Shown piece by piece: positions 21,928 through 29,993 of a DNA stretch of 53,729 nucleotides. This DNA comes from Elusimicrobiota bacterium (GTDB taxonomy: Bacteria > Elusimicrobiota > Elusimicrobia > UBA1565), in assembly GCA_016218495.1 (NCBI GenBank), contig JACRDU010000051.1, forward strand, positions 1 through 53,729, given 5' to 3'. Under the pieces are notes generated by a model, which worked only from the letters and a program-made list of their open reading frames with translations, searched no databases and was not told where the DNA came from. The translations under genes and the position numbers were made by a program. The stretch's first letter is position 1; each line of letters opens with the position of its first letter.

Positions 21928-22653
21928 ATGAAAAAATTCTTGATGCTGGCCTTCGTGATGGCCGCCGGGGCGGCCGGGGCGGCCGCGCAGGACGGCGCGA
22001 TGAGCGCGGACCGGCGCACGGCCTGCCAGCGGCTGGCCGGCCATGCCGTCAGCTGCTGCGTGCATGTGACGGGAGACGGCATCGGCTGCCAGCGCTATGG
22101 GCGCAGCGGAGAGGACGCCTCGCGGCGCGCGGTGCAGAGCATCGTGGGAAAGATCGTGGACATGATCGCCGTCGGTGGAACGGCCCTCTCGCGCATGACG
22201 GTCGCCCAGCTCATCCCCCAGCTGGTCACCGACAGGCTGGACCTGACCGGCCAAGACAGGCTGGCTTCGGGGCAGATCGCGCGCTGCATCCAGGGGGAGT
22301 TCGTGCCGGACCGCTGGAGCCGGATGGGGAGCCCTTTTGACAACACCCCGGCGCGGGCGGCGGCCTTCATCCGCAGCGAGCGCGAGGCCTGCCAGAGGGA
22401 AAACGTCGAAGCGGCCATCGCCGAGGTGCGCCGGCCCCGGCCGGCCGGGGAATATTGCGGGCGGGTCGTCACCGAGCAGCCTCCGATGCAGCTGACCGGC
22501 TATCAGCCGCCGGCGATGTCCTATGTCCAGCCCGTCCACCCCTGCTCGAACGGGGCTCCCAACTGCTGCCCCGGCCGCGGGTTCTATTCCGGCAGCGCCT
22601 ACTGCAATGCCGGAACGCCCAGCCCGCTATGCCTGCCGAACCGGGCTCCGTGA
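21928..22653 (+). CDS. Secreted Cys-containing protein, unknown function
   Basis: 241 aa with a clear signal peptide (MKKFLMLAFVMAAGAAGAAA, cleaved before QDG). At least ten Cys occur after cleavage, clustered near the start (ACQRLAGHAVSCCVHV) and in the Pro-rich tail (NCCPGRGF, YCNAG, PLCLP), suggesting extracytoplasmic disulfides. Start fixed by GGAGGGAGG. First of three genes (21928, 22661, 23055) probably co-transcribed from promoter copy d. No family recognised. Confidence 0.7.
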   Translation: MKKFLMLAFVMAAGAAGAAAQDGAMSADRRTACQRLAGHAVSCCVHVTGDGIGCQRYGRSGEDASRRAVQSIVGKIVDMIAVGGTALSRMTVAQLIPQLVTDRLDLTGQDRLASGQIARCIQGEFVPDRWSRMGSPFDNTPARAAAFIRSEREACQRENVEAAIAEVRRPRPAGEYCGRVVTEQPPMQLTGYQPPAMSYVQPVHPCSNGAPNCCPGRGFYSGSAYCNAGTPSPLCLPNRAP

Positions 22654-22660
22654 GGGTGCC

Positions 22661-23026
22661 ATGAGAGCGGCAGCGCTTCTGCTTCTGGCCGGCATCCTGG
22701 CGGGCCCGGCCGTCCCGGGCCGCGCGGCGGCCCTGGAGAGCGCGGCGGTCTGGGACGCGGTGGTCGACCTCTACCGTCCCGGCGGGGCGCTGAACGCCAG
22801 GCTCGACGCGGACATCGACGGCAAGGCCGCGCCGGACTTCCTCGCCAAGCTCCTGAGCGACCCCGACCTGACCCCCATGGGGGCAGAAGCGGGGGCGCGC
22901 TGGTTCCGCGAGCGCCTCAAGGTCGTGCGCGGTCCCAAGCCGGTAAAGCGCGAGGGGCTGGTGGGCTTGGTGGTTGAGAAGAGCGTGGTGCTGGAGTGGA
23001 AGAGCGTCCCGACCGGCGTGCGCTGA
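22661..23026 (+). CDS. Small secreted protein with YRPGG...GARWFR module
   Basis: 121 aa with signal peptide (1-23). The body shares a module with the next protein: (L/M)YRPGG-x-L ... DLD/DID ... (N/T)PMG-x2-AGARWFR-x-RL. The start lies 7 bases after the previous stop. No family recognised; its close relation to the following gene suggests duplication and perhaps assembly into one complex. Confidence 0.65.
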   Translation: MRAAALLLLAGILAGPAVPGRAAALESAAVWDAVVDLYRPGGALNARLDADIDGKAAPDFLAKLLSDPDLTPMGAEAGARWFRERLKVVRGPKPVKREGLVGLVVEKSVVLEWKSVPTGVR

Positions 23027-23054
23027 CCCGGTCGGCGGCGGCAAGGAGGATGCG

Positions 23055-23813
23055 ATGAACGCCATGAAGACGATGGTCCTGGTCGGAACGCTCGGGTTGG
23101 GAGCCGGTCCCGCCCAGGCAAATGACGCCCAGCTCCAGACCGCGCTCGGTCAGGTCCAGGCGGTCCGCGACCCCAGGGACCTGCGCCAGGTCATGGGGCG
23201 CTTCAACGCGCTGGTCTCCCAGGCGACGCAGAGCGAGAGCGAGGCCATGGCGCGCGCGAATTGGGAGTGGCGGTATGCCCGTCCCCGCCTCGGCGACCCG
23301 CGGGAGTCGGCGCGGGCCGCGCTGAGCGACGCCGAGAGGACGGCGCGCTGGCGCCTGAGCTCGGCCATAGGCGACCGCCTGCTCGACATGTACCGGCCGG
23401 GCGGTCCGCTCAGCCATCAGCTCACCGCCGACCTCGATATGATGACGCCCAACGGCGCGGGGAGGGTTTACTGGTACACCGGCCACATCGTCTACCAATA
23501 CCTCAACGACCGCTCGGTCAATCCCATGGGCTTCGACGCCGGCGCGCGCTGGTTCCGAGACCGGCTCACGGAGCTGCGCGCCGCGGCTCCCCGGCAGAGC
23601 CCGAGCATCGGCGCCGCGCCCAGCCAGGCTTCGCCGTCGGGCTTGTTCTGGCTGGGGCCGCCGAACATCAACATGGACAACCCTGACCGGTCCACGGGGG
23701 TGGGCTGGTGGCTCCTCAATAACGTCGGCGGGGCGATGGTGCCGGGGAACATCCAGGCCGGGCCGGTCGGCGGAAACCTCTCGGCCCGGCAGATGCCGTG
23801 GCCGCCGCGCTGA
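23055..23813 (+). CDS. Secreted protein with YRPGG...GARWFR module
   Basis: 252 aa with signal peptide (about 1-22, ending AQA). Charged helical N-terminal half, then the module shared with the preceding gene (MYRPGGPL, NPMGFDAGARWFRDRL) and a Gly-rich tail ending in a GPVGG motif that recurs in the protein at 24005-24709. AAGGAGG lies ahead of the ATG at 23055; an ATG at 23064 is possible. Function unknown. Confidence 0.65.
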   Translation: MNAMKTMVLVGTLGLGAGPAQANDAQLQTALGQVQAVRDPRDLRQVMGRFNALVSQATQSESEAMARANWEWRYARPRLGDPRESARAALSDAERTARWRLSSAIGDRLLDMYRPGGPLSHQLTADLDMMTPNGAGRVYWYTGHIVYQYLNDRSVNPMGFDAGARWFRDRLTELRAAAPRQSPSIGAAPSQASPSGLFWLGPPNINMDNPDRSTGVGWWLLNNVGGAMVPGNIQAGPVGGNLSARQMPWPPR

Positions 23814-23931
23814 GCCATGGAGCCGAGTCCGACGGTGTTTGCCTTTGTTGCGGACACCGAAGTCTGTATTGGCGATGAGGCCGCCGCTGGGCTCCCCGAA
23901 AAGATTAAGGAAACACATGAGTTTTCCTCCA

Positions 23932-23976
23932 TTCAGGAAGATTTTATTCGTCGCGCCTGCGCCTTTGCCGCATCCT
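23932..23976 (+). promoter_or_regulatory. Bipartite promoter motif, copy e
   Basis: ATTCAG-GAAG-ATTTTATT, exactly 22 nt, then CATCCT (23971-23976), 28 nt before the ATG at 24005. The remaining intergenic DNA from 23814 is less GC-rich and shows no other feature. Confidence 0.6.
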
Positions 23977-24004
23977 TGAGGCATGACGCAAGGGGGGGAC
24001 TAAA

Positions 24005-24709
24005 ATGACCAACAAGACTCTGGTGGCGGCGGTGTTCTTCGGCTTCGCGGGAGAAGCGAAGGCCGATTACCAGCACGATGCGGCGGACCGTGAAATCCTG
24101 CAGAACTTCCAGGGGGGGATCCTGGCCACCCCTCGGAGGGACCTCTATAACCAGCTGCCGATGCGTGTAACCATGGCGGCCCAGCATGTCGAGCGCAACG
24201 CCTGCTGGGGGCCGTATAGGGCGATGCAGGGCGCGCAGGAGAACGCCCACGCCCAACGCGACGCCATCGGGGACGGCGCCCAGCGGGCGGCGGTGCGGGC
24301 CCGCGAGGACTACGACGCCTGCATGAACTCCTTCCGGGGCCAGGTGTCGCAGATGGTGGCGGGGGCGATGCTGGCCTCGGTCTCGGCGGGGGCCTATATC
24401 GGACAGATGCCCGGCGGGGCCCAGGCCCGCGAGCGCGTCGACCTGCTCTGCAACAACGCCCAGCTCATCCCCGACTCCGGGGCCTGCCGGCGCTGGTTCC
24501 AGCACCAGTTCGAGCTGCTCGACCGCCAGCAGAACCCCAGCGGCTACATCGGCGCGCCGCGCACCATGCCGATCGGCGTCGCGCTGTTCGGGTCGCAGAA
24601 CGCCGGCAACGGCACCGGCCTGGCTTGGCAGATGCTGGGGGCCTTCAGCAACGGGAACACGGTGTCCGGCCCCGTCGGCGGCGGGCCGGTGGCCACCGGG
24701 AGCCGTTAG
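24005..24709 (+). CDS. Secreted protein related to 23055-23813, unknown function
   Basis: 234 aa with a short signal peptide (cleavage near EAKA). A charged helical region carries Cys pairs (NACWG, DACMN, LLCNN, GACRRWF); ACRRWFQHQFELL resembles the GARWFRDRL helix of the preceding proteins, and the Gly-rich tail contains SGPVGGGPV. Read from its own bipartite promoter (copy e) and followed by a strong hairpin. No family recognised. Confidence 0.65.
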   Translation: MTNKTLVAAVFFGFAGEAKADYQHDAADREILQNFQGGILATPRRDLYNQLPMRVTMAAQHVERNACWGPYRAMQGAQENAHAQRDAIGDGAQRAAVRAREDYDACMNSFRGQVSQMVAGAMLASVSAGAYIGQMPGGAQARERVDLLCNNAQLIPDSGACRRWFQHQFELLDRQQNPSGYIGAPRTMPIGVALFGSQNAGNGTGLAWQMLGAFSNGNTVSGPVGGGPVATGSR

Positions 24710-24728
24710 CCTCGCCGGGACGCAGCGC

Positions 24729-24766
24729 GGCCGGGCCGTCATCGACGACGGCCCGGCCGTCGTTTG
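24729..24766 (+). terminator. Strong hairpin terminator after the secreted-protein block
   Basis: Perfect 12-bp stem (24729-24740 with 24747-24758), 6-nt loop, followed by GTCGTTTG. The weak T-run leaves some doubt. Confidence 0.6.
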
Positions 24767-24785
24767 TCCGGAAGAGAAGCAGGGC

Positions 24786-24814
24786 TTGACATCCGCGCGG
24801 GCTTCTGCTCTAAT
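24786..24814 (+). promoter_or_regulatory. Sigma-70 promoter of the TetR/PHA operon
   Basis: TTGACA (24786-24791), 17-bp spacer, TCTAAT (24809-24814). Confidence 0.7.
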
Positions 24815-24830
24815 ATGAACGGTCGTTCAT
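24815..24830. promoter_or_regulatory. TetR-type operator palindrome
   Basis: ATGAACG-GT-CGTTCAT, a perfect 7-2-7 palindrome directly after the -10 and over the expected transcription start, 18 bases before the TetR gene. Position and form suit autorepression. Confidence 0.7.
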
Positions 24831-24848
24831 TCACAAGGAGACGAAGCG

Positions 24849-25454
24849 ATGCCCGCCCTTACAAAGACCCCCGTCCGCGAGACGAACCGCGACGCCATCC
24901 TCGACGCGGCGAACCGCCTGTTCTGCCAGAAGGGCTTCCACGGCACCTCGACGCGCGAGGTGGCCGAGGCGGCCGGGGTGTCGCTGGGGAACATCTACAA
25001 CCACTTCGACGGCAAGGAAGAGGTCTTCGCGGCGCTCCTGGAGCGCTACGAGGCCGAGTACTTCGCCCCGGGCCAACCGCTGGGGAAGGCCTTCCTCGAG
25101 GCGCCGTTCCCGGCCAACATCGAGGCTATCGGGAAGGCTTCGGGCGAGACCATCGCCAAATTCTCCGACTACATCCTCCTCATATATGTGGACGTGGTGG
25201 AGTTCAAGGGCCGCCACATCGCCCGCCTGTTCCGGGAGATGCGGCAGCGCTACCAGAAGCATGTGGAGAAGGCCGGGCGCGGGAACATCGCCCCCGACGT
25301 CGACCCGGTGGCGGCCATGATGATGGTGACGCTGTCCTTCTTCAACTACTACACCGTCGAAAAGCTCTTCGGCGTCAAGAACCACTTCGGCATGGGCGAC
25401 GCCGAGACGGTGAAGACCTTCGCGCGCATCTTCCGCAAGGGCGTGGAGCGCTGA
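24849..25454 (+). CDS. TetR-family transcriptional repressor
   Basis: 201 aa. The N-terminal helix-turn-helix is TSTREVAEAAGVSLGNIYNHF (about 36-56), followed by an all-helical ligand domain. GGAG seven bases ahead of the ATG. It heads an operon of acyl-CoA and polyester genes and has a palindromic operator over its own start, so it most likely represses the whole operon until an acyl-CoA or related ligand binds. The ligand is inferred only from context. Confidence 0.85.
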   Translation: MPALTKTPVRETNRDAILDAANRLFCQKGFHGTSTREVAEAAGVSLGNIYNHFDGKEEVFAALLERYEAEYFAPGQPLGKAFLEAPFPANIEAIGKASGETIAKFSDYILLIYVDVVEFKGRHIARLFREMRQRYQKHVEKAGRGNIAPDVDPVAAMMMVTLSFFNYYTVEKLFGVKNHFGMGDAETVKTFARIFRKGVER

Positions 25455-26275
25455 TGCCCCTGGCTCGGCTGCCCTTCGGGCACCGCATCGCCTACGACGA
25501 CTGCGGGACGGGCGAGCCCGTGCTCTTCATCGCCGGCCTGGGACGCGACCGCCGCATGTGGGACGCCCAGGCGCCGCTGGCCGAACGCTTCCGGATGATC
25601 AGCTTCGACAATCGCGGCGTGGGCGGCAGCTCCCGGCCGGCCGGCCCCTACTCCGCCGCGCAGCTGGCGGCCGACGCCGCCGGGCTGCTGAGCGAGCTGG
25701 GCATCGCCCGGGCCCATGTGGTCGGGGCGTCGCTCGGCGGCCTCATCGCCCAGGAGCTGGCGCTCTCCGACCCCGCCCGGGTGGCCAGCCTCTCCTTGCT
25801 GTGCACGCATCCCGGCGTCCCGCTGGCCGTGCCGATGAGCCGCGAAGTGCTCGCCGCCATCGTGCCCGACGCGGCCTGCGACCCCTATGAGCGGCTCCTG
25901 GGCGCGATGCGCCTGGCCTTCGGCAGCGCGTATTGGGCCGTCAACGCGGCCGACCTGGCCGGCGCGGCGCGCGCCCGGCTGCCCAGCCTGCCCTCGCCGG
26001 AGGCCTGGTGGGCCCAGGCGGCGGCGGGTGCCTCGTTCTCCTGGGCGGGACGGAGCCTGCGCGTGCCGGCGCTCATCCTGACCGGGGACGAGGACCGCAT
26101 CGTCCCCCCGCTCAACTCGGGGCTGCTGGCGGAGCTCATCGAGGGCTCCGCCGCGCACATCATCCCGGGCGGCGGGCACTATTTCTTCGCGGAGCAGCCG
26201 GAGCTCGTGAACCGGCTGCTGGGCGAGTTCTTGGAATCAGCATCAATAGAGAGGAAGGAGGAAGCATATGCCTAA
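25454..26275 (+). CDS. Alpha/beta hydrolase
   Basis: 273 aa. Nucleophile elbow GASLGG (Ser near residue 92), Asp in TGDEDRIVPP and His in GGGHYFF complete the triad; oxyanion motif near AGLGRDRRMW. TGATG overlap with the TetR stop. Candidate roles are a thioesterase, an oligomer esterase or a lipase in the polyester pathway; the substrate cannot be read from sequence. Confidence 0.8.
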   Translation: MPLARLPFGHRIAYDDCGTGEPVLFIAGLGRDRRMWDAQAPLAERFRMISFDNRGVGGSSRPAGPYSAAQLAADAAGLLSELGIARAHVVGASLGGLIAQELALSDPARVASLSLLCTHPGVPLAVPMSREVLAAIVPDAACDPYERLLGAMRLAFGSAYWAVNAADLAGAARARLPSLPSPEAWWAQAAAGASFSWAGRSLRVPALILTGDEDRIVPPLNSGLLAELIEGSAAHIIPGGGHYFFAEQPELVNRLLGEFLESASIERKEEAYA

Positions 26276-26639
26276 GTCACCCGTGATGGATCCGGAGACC
26301 GCGTTCGAGGCGGCCAAGAAGGCGATGGACATCGCCCTCGAGGCGCAGGAGAAGGCGGAGGAGACGTACAAGCAGGCGATGGAAGACCTCTACGACGCCG
26401 CGCAGAGCACCCTGCGACAGTCCCGTTCGGCCGCCGTGACGATGCAGGGCGCGATGCCCTGGGCCGTCGCCGTCAAGCCGCTGCAGGACCAGATCATGGA
26501 CCTGCAGGAGAAGTCGCTCGAGAACGCCCGCACGGCGACGAAGACCGCCTTCGACAACTACCGCCGCAACGTGGCGGAGCCGATGCGCAAGCTCTCCCGG
26601 GAGTCGGCGTCCAAGCTGTCCCCGAAGGCCCGCGCATGA
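26268..26639 (+). CDS. Phasin-like small helical protein
   Basis: 123 aa, almost entirely amphipathic helix with heptad character and no Cys. The size, Ala/Lys/Glu-rich composition and position ahead of PhaC-like genes fit a phasin that coats polyhydroxyalkanoate granules. GGAGGAAGC precedes the ATG, which overlaps the hydrolase stop by 8 bases. Assignment rests on composition and context. Confidence 0.55.
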   Translation: MPKSPVMDPETAFEAAKKAMDIALEAQEKAEETYKQAMEDLYDAAQSTLRQSRSAAVTMQGAMPWAVAVKPLQDQIMDLQEKSLENARTATKTAFDNYRRNVAEPMRKLSRESASKLSPKARA

Positions 26640-26851
26640 AGGCCGACGCGGCCCAGGTCTGGACGAAGGCCTGGGACGCGTATCTGGAGACCCTCGGCCT
26701 GACGGTCGAGGGCTCGCTGACCAGCCCCGAGTTCCTGCGCCTGCAGAGGCGCACGCTGGACATGCTGTGCGGACACCGGGACCTGTGGCTCAAGGCAATG
26801 ATGGAAACGGCGCCGCAGGGCGGCGGAAGGAAGCGTGCCCGGCGCCGCTGA
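26636..26851 (+). CDS. Small protein of a PHA-type operon
   Basis: 71 aa, helical, with a basic C-terminus (GGGRKRARRR). ATGA overlap with the phasin-like gene, and it runs 17 bases into the downstream synthase gene. It is far too short for PhaE or PhaR but occupies the slot of a synthase partner subunit. The basic tail could contact nucleic acid or phospholipid. Function unknown. Confidence 0.55.
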   Translation: MKADAAQVWTKAWDAYLETLGLTVEGSLTSPEFLRLQRRTLDMLCGHRDLWLKAMMETAPQGGGRKRARRR

Positions 26852-27833
26852 GCAGTTCCGGGTCAGGGTCGGCCGGACCCCGTCGCGCCTGGTGCGGCGC
26901 GACGGGGCCGCGTCCCTGCGCTTCTATCCCGCGCGGGGTCGGACGAGGAAGCCGCCGGTCTTCCTCGTTTACGCGATGGTCAACCGGCCCTTCATCCTGG
27001 ACCTGCTGCCGGGGCTGAGCGTCGTCGAGCGCCTGACGGCGGCGGGACGGCCCGTCTACCTGCTCGACTGGGGAGAACCCCGCGAGGAGGACGCCGGACG
27101 CGGGCTCGACGACTATATCCTGGGGGTCCTCGACCGTTCCATCGAGGCCGCGCGCAGGCGTTCCAAGGTCGGCTCCCTCCATCTGGCCGGCTATTGCGAA
27201 GGAGGGGTCTTCTCCCTCCTTTATACGGCGCTCAGGCCGGAGAAGGTCCGCACTTTGGCCCTGCTGGCCACCCCGGTGGACTACAAGCGCATGGGCACCC
27301 TCTCGGTCTGGGCGCGCCGCGCCAATTTCGACGCCGGGCGCCTGGCCCGCTCCTACGGGAACATCCCCGGCTCCTTCCTGCACGCGGCCTTCGAAGTGCT
27401 CAAGCCCTTCACCAGCCTGCGCGCCGAGGGGGAGTTCCTCTCCAAGATGTTGGACGGCGCTCTGAGCAAGGAGCAGCAGGAACACTTCCTGGCGCTGGAG
27501 CGCTGGAAGAAGGAGCATGTGGCCCACCCGGGCAAGGCGTTCGCCGAAGTCGTGCGGGGCCTGTTCCAGGAGAACCGCCTGCTGAAGAACGCCTTCAAGG
27601 TGGGGGGCAAGGCGGCCGACCTGCGCCGCGTGAAGTGCCCCTTGTTCGTCGCGGTGGGGGAGAAGGACCACCTCGTCCCGCCGGCGGCGGCCCTGCCCGT
27701 GACGCGCCTCGCCGCCAGCCGCGACGCGCGCGTCGAGCGCGTCCCGGTGGGGCATATCGGGCTTTCGGTCAGCGGCCGGGCCCACAAGGAGCTCTGGCCG
27801 CGTTATCTGGACTGGATAGCGGAGCGGGACTGA
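26835..27833 (+). CDS. PhaC-like polyhydroxyalkanoate synthase 1
   Basis: 332 aa PhaC-fold protein of class III-like size. The lipase-like box holds the catalytic Cys (GYCEGG, Cys121); Asp in GEKDHLVPP and His in VGHIGLSV complete the triad. It would polymerise hydroxyacyl-CoA into polyester on granules in the cytoplasm. GTG start after GGAAGGAAGC. A second PhaC-like protein follows three genes later, sharing LVRRDG, LVYA-x-(V/I)NRP, DLLPG and LLDWG-x-P motifs. Whether both are active or work as a heteromer is open. Confidence 0.8.
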   Translation: MPGAAEQFRVRVGRTPSRLVRRDGAASLRFYPARGRTRKPPVFLVYAMVNRPFILDLLPGLSVVERLTAAGRPVYLLDWGEPREEDAGRGLDDYILGVLDRSIEAARRRSKVGSLHLAGYCEGGVFSLLYTALRPEKVRTLALLATPVDYKRMGTLSVWARRANFDAGRLARSYGNIPGSFLHAAFEVLKPFTSLRAEGEFLSKMLDGALSKEQQEHFLALERWKKEHVAHPGKAFAEVVRGLFQENRLLKNAFKVGGKAADLRRVKCPLFVAVGEKDHLVPPAAALPVTRLAASRDARVERVPVGHIGLSVSGRAHKELWPRYLDWIAERD

Positions 27834-27834
27834 C

Positions 27835-29262
27835 ATGGACCCCCTGGAGCTCCAGGCGCTGTCGCGCCCCGACAAGACGGCCCTGACCGAGGACGGCGGG
27901 CCGTCCTATACCTATGCGGAGCTGGCGCGCGAGAGCCGGCGCCTGAGGGTCTTCCTGCAGGACACGGGCCTCAAGCCCGGAGACCGCGTCGCCCTGCTGG
28001 CCCATAACGCCGCCGAGAGCGTGCTGCTCTTCTTCGCTTGCCGCGCCGGCGGGTTCACCTTGGCGCCCCTCAACTGGCGTCTGTCCGAGCCCGAGCTCAA
28101 GGCCATCCTCGAGGACTTCCGCCCCTCCATCCTGGTTCGCGGCCCGGGCTGCGGCGAGGCGGCGCTGCCCGGCCGGTCCATGACGCCGGCGGACCTGGCC
28201 GCGGGGCGCGCGCGGAGCGCCGACCCCGGCCCTTCGCGCGCCGTCCCCGCCGCCGAGTCCGTGCCCCTGGTCCTCTACACCTCGGGGACCACCGGGGTCC
28301 CCAAGGGCGTGATGCTCTCCAACCGGATGATCCATGCCAACGCCGTCAACACCTTGCTCGGCTGGGGGTTGGGCCCGGAGGACTGCACCGTCAGCTGCGC
28401 GCCGCTGTTCCATACCGGCGGCTGGAACGTGATGACCCTTCCCCTGCTCCTGGGCGGCGGCTCGGTGACGCTGAGCGCGAAGTTCGACGCGGCCCGCACG
28501 GCCGAGCTGATGCGCCGGGGACGCGCCACGGCGCTCTTCGGGGTGCCGACCATGCTGCAGAGCCTGATGGAGCAGGACCTGGGAGGACTCGCCCCGAAGT
28601 TCCTCATCTCCGGCGGGGCGCCCTGCCCGGCGCCCCTGCTCGAATCCTTCCTGGGGCGGGGGCTGGTCTTCAAGCAGGGCTTCGGGATGACCGAGGTGGG
28701 GCCGAACTGCTTCCTCTTCCCCGACCGGGACATCCGCCGCAAGCGCGGCTCGGTGGGCCTGCCCATGCCGGGCACCGAGATGCGCCTCACCGGCGAGGAC
28801 GGCCGCGTGGGCGACGCCGGCGAGCTCTGGGTCCGCGGCCCGCACGCCTTCTCGGGCTACCTGGGCCGGCCGGAGGAGACCTCCAAAGCCTTGGTCGACG
28901 GCTGGGTGCGCACGGGCGACCTGGCCCAGCGCGACGCCGAGGGCTACTACTACATCCTCGGCCGCAAGAAGGAGATGTACATCTCGGGCGGGGAGAACGT
29001 CTACCCCGTCGAGGTGGAGGCCGTCCTCCAGGCCCACCCCGGCGTCCTCGAGGCGGCGGTGGTGGGCGTCCCTCACGAGCGCTGGGGCGAGGCGGGCCGG
29101 GCCTTCGTGGTGGCGCGGCCCGGCGTAAGCCTGAGCCCCGAGGCGCTGGCATCCTTCCTCGAAGGGCGCCTGGCCCGATTCAAGCAGCCCAAGGACATCC
29201 GCATCCGGACCTCCCTGCCCAAGAACGCCATGGGCAAGGTCCTCAAAGGAGCCCTGCAATGA
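27835..29262 (+). CDS. Acyl-CoA synthetase (AMP-forming)
   Basis: 475 aa ANL-superfamily ligase. AMP-binding signature YTSGTTGVPKG (about 145-155), FGMTE motif, GWVRTGD, and the C-terminal PKNAMGK catalytic lysine. It activates a carboxylic acid to acyl-CoA, here presumably a fatty or hydroxy acid feeding the polyester synthases. Starts one base after the PhaC-like gene; its stop overlaps the next start (ATGA). Shorter than typical medium-chain ligases (about 520-560 aa), mainly through compact loops. Confidence 0.85.
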   Translation: MDPLELQALSRPDKTALTEDGGPSYTYAELARESRRLRVFLQDTGLKPGDRVALLAHNAAESVLLFFACRAGGFTLAPLNWRLSEPELKAILEDFRPSILVRGPGCGEAALPGRSMTPADLAAGRARSADPGPSRAVPAAESVPLVLYTSGTTGVPKGVMLSNRMIHANAVNTLLGWGLGPEDCTVSCAPLFHTGGWNVMTLPLLLGGGSVTLSAKFDAARTAELMRRGRATALFGVPTMLQSLMEQDLGGLAPKFLISGGAPCPAPLLESFLGRGLVFKQGFGMTEVGPNCFLFPDRDIRRKRGSVGLPMPGTEMRLTGEDGRVGDAGELWVRGPHAFSGYLGRPEETSKALVDGWVRTGDLAQRDAEGYYYILGRKKEMYISGGENVYPVEVEAVLQAHPGVLEAAVVGVPHERWGEAGRAFVVARPGVSLSPEALASFLEGRLARFKQPKDIRIRTSLPKNAMGKVLKGALQ

Positions 29263-29993
29263 GAGAGAAGACCGTGCTGGTGACGGGCGGCGCGCGCGGC
29301 ATCGGCGCGGCGGTCTGCGACGCGTTCCTGGCGCGCGGCGCGCGGACGGCGTTCACGGACATCGACGAAGAGGTGGGCAAGGCCCGCGAGGTGGAGCTCG
29401 GCGGGCGCGAGAAGGCCCTCTTCATCAAGGCCGACGCCTCGGACAAGGGCGACGCCGAGCGGATGGTCGCGGAGGTCGTCTCGGCCTGGGGCCGCCTGGA
29501 CGTCCTGGTCAACAACGCCGGCATCACGCGCGACGCGCTGTGCGCGCGCATGGAGGAGGGGGACTTCGATTCCGTGGTGCGAATCCACCTCAAGGGCGCC
29601 TGGCTGTGCGCGAAGGCGGCCCACAAGCAGATGCGCGCGCAGGGCGGCGGGCGCATCATCAACACCTCCTCGGTCTCCGCGCTGGGCAACGTCGGCCAGG
29701 CCAACTACGCGGCGGCCAAGGCCGGAGTCATCGGCCTGACCAAGACCCTGGCCCTGGAGTGGGCGCGCTACAACATCCTCGTCAACGCCGTGATGCCCGG
29801 CTTCATCGACACGCGCATGACGGTGCCGCTGCCGGAGAAGGTGAAGGCCATGCTCATCGAGAAGATCCCCCTGGGCCGCTTCGGGAAGCCCGAGGAGCTG
29901 GCCCGCCTGCACCTGTTCCTGGCCGGAGAAGGCGGCGACTACATCACGGGGCAGGTGCTCTGCGCCGACGGCGGCCTGACGGCGGGGTTCTGA
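29259..29993 (+). CDS. SDR: acetoacetyl-CoA / 3-oxoacyl reductase (PhaB/FabG-like)
   Basis: 244 aa short-chain dehydrogenase. TGGARGIG cofactor loop, NNAGITRD, catalytic Ser (NTSSVSAL), Tyr-x3-Lys (YAAAK) and a C-terminal DGGLTAGF. The ITRD sequence and operon position favour a PhaB-type role making (R)-3-hydroxyacyl-CoA for PhaC; a general FabG role is possible. ATGA and TGATG overlaps on both sides show tight coupling. Confidence 0.85.
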   Translation: MREKTVLVTGGARGIGAAVCDAFLARGARTAFTDIDEEVGKAREVELGGREKALFIKADASDKGDAERMVAEVVSAWGRLDVLVNNAGITRDALCARMEEGDFDSVVRIHLKGAWLCAKAAHKQMRAQGGGRIINTSSVSALGNVGQANYAAAKAGVIGLTKTLALEWARYNILVNAVMPGFIDTRMTVPLPEKVKAMLIEKIPLGRFGKPEELARLHLFLAGEGGDYITGQVLCADGGLTAGF

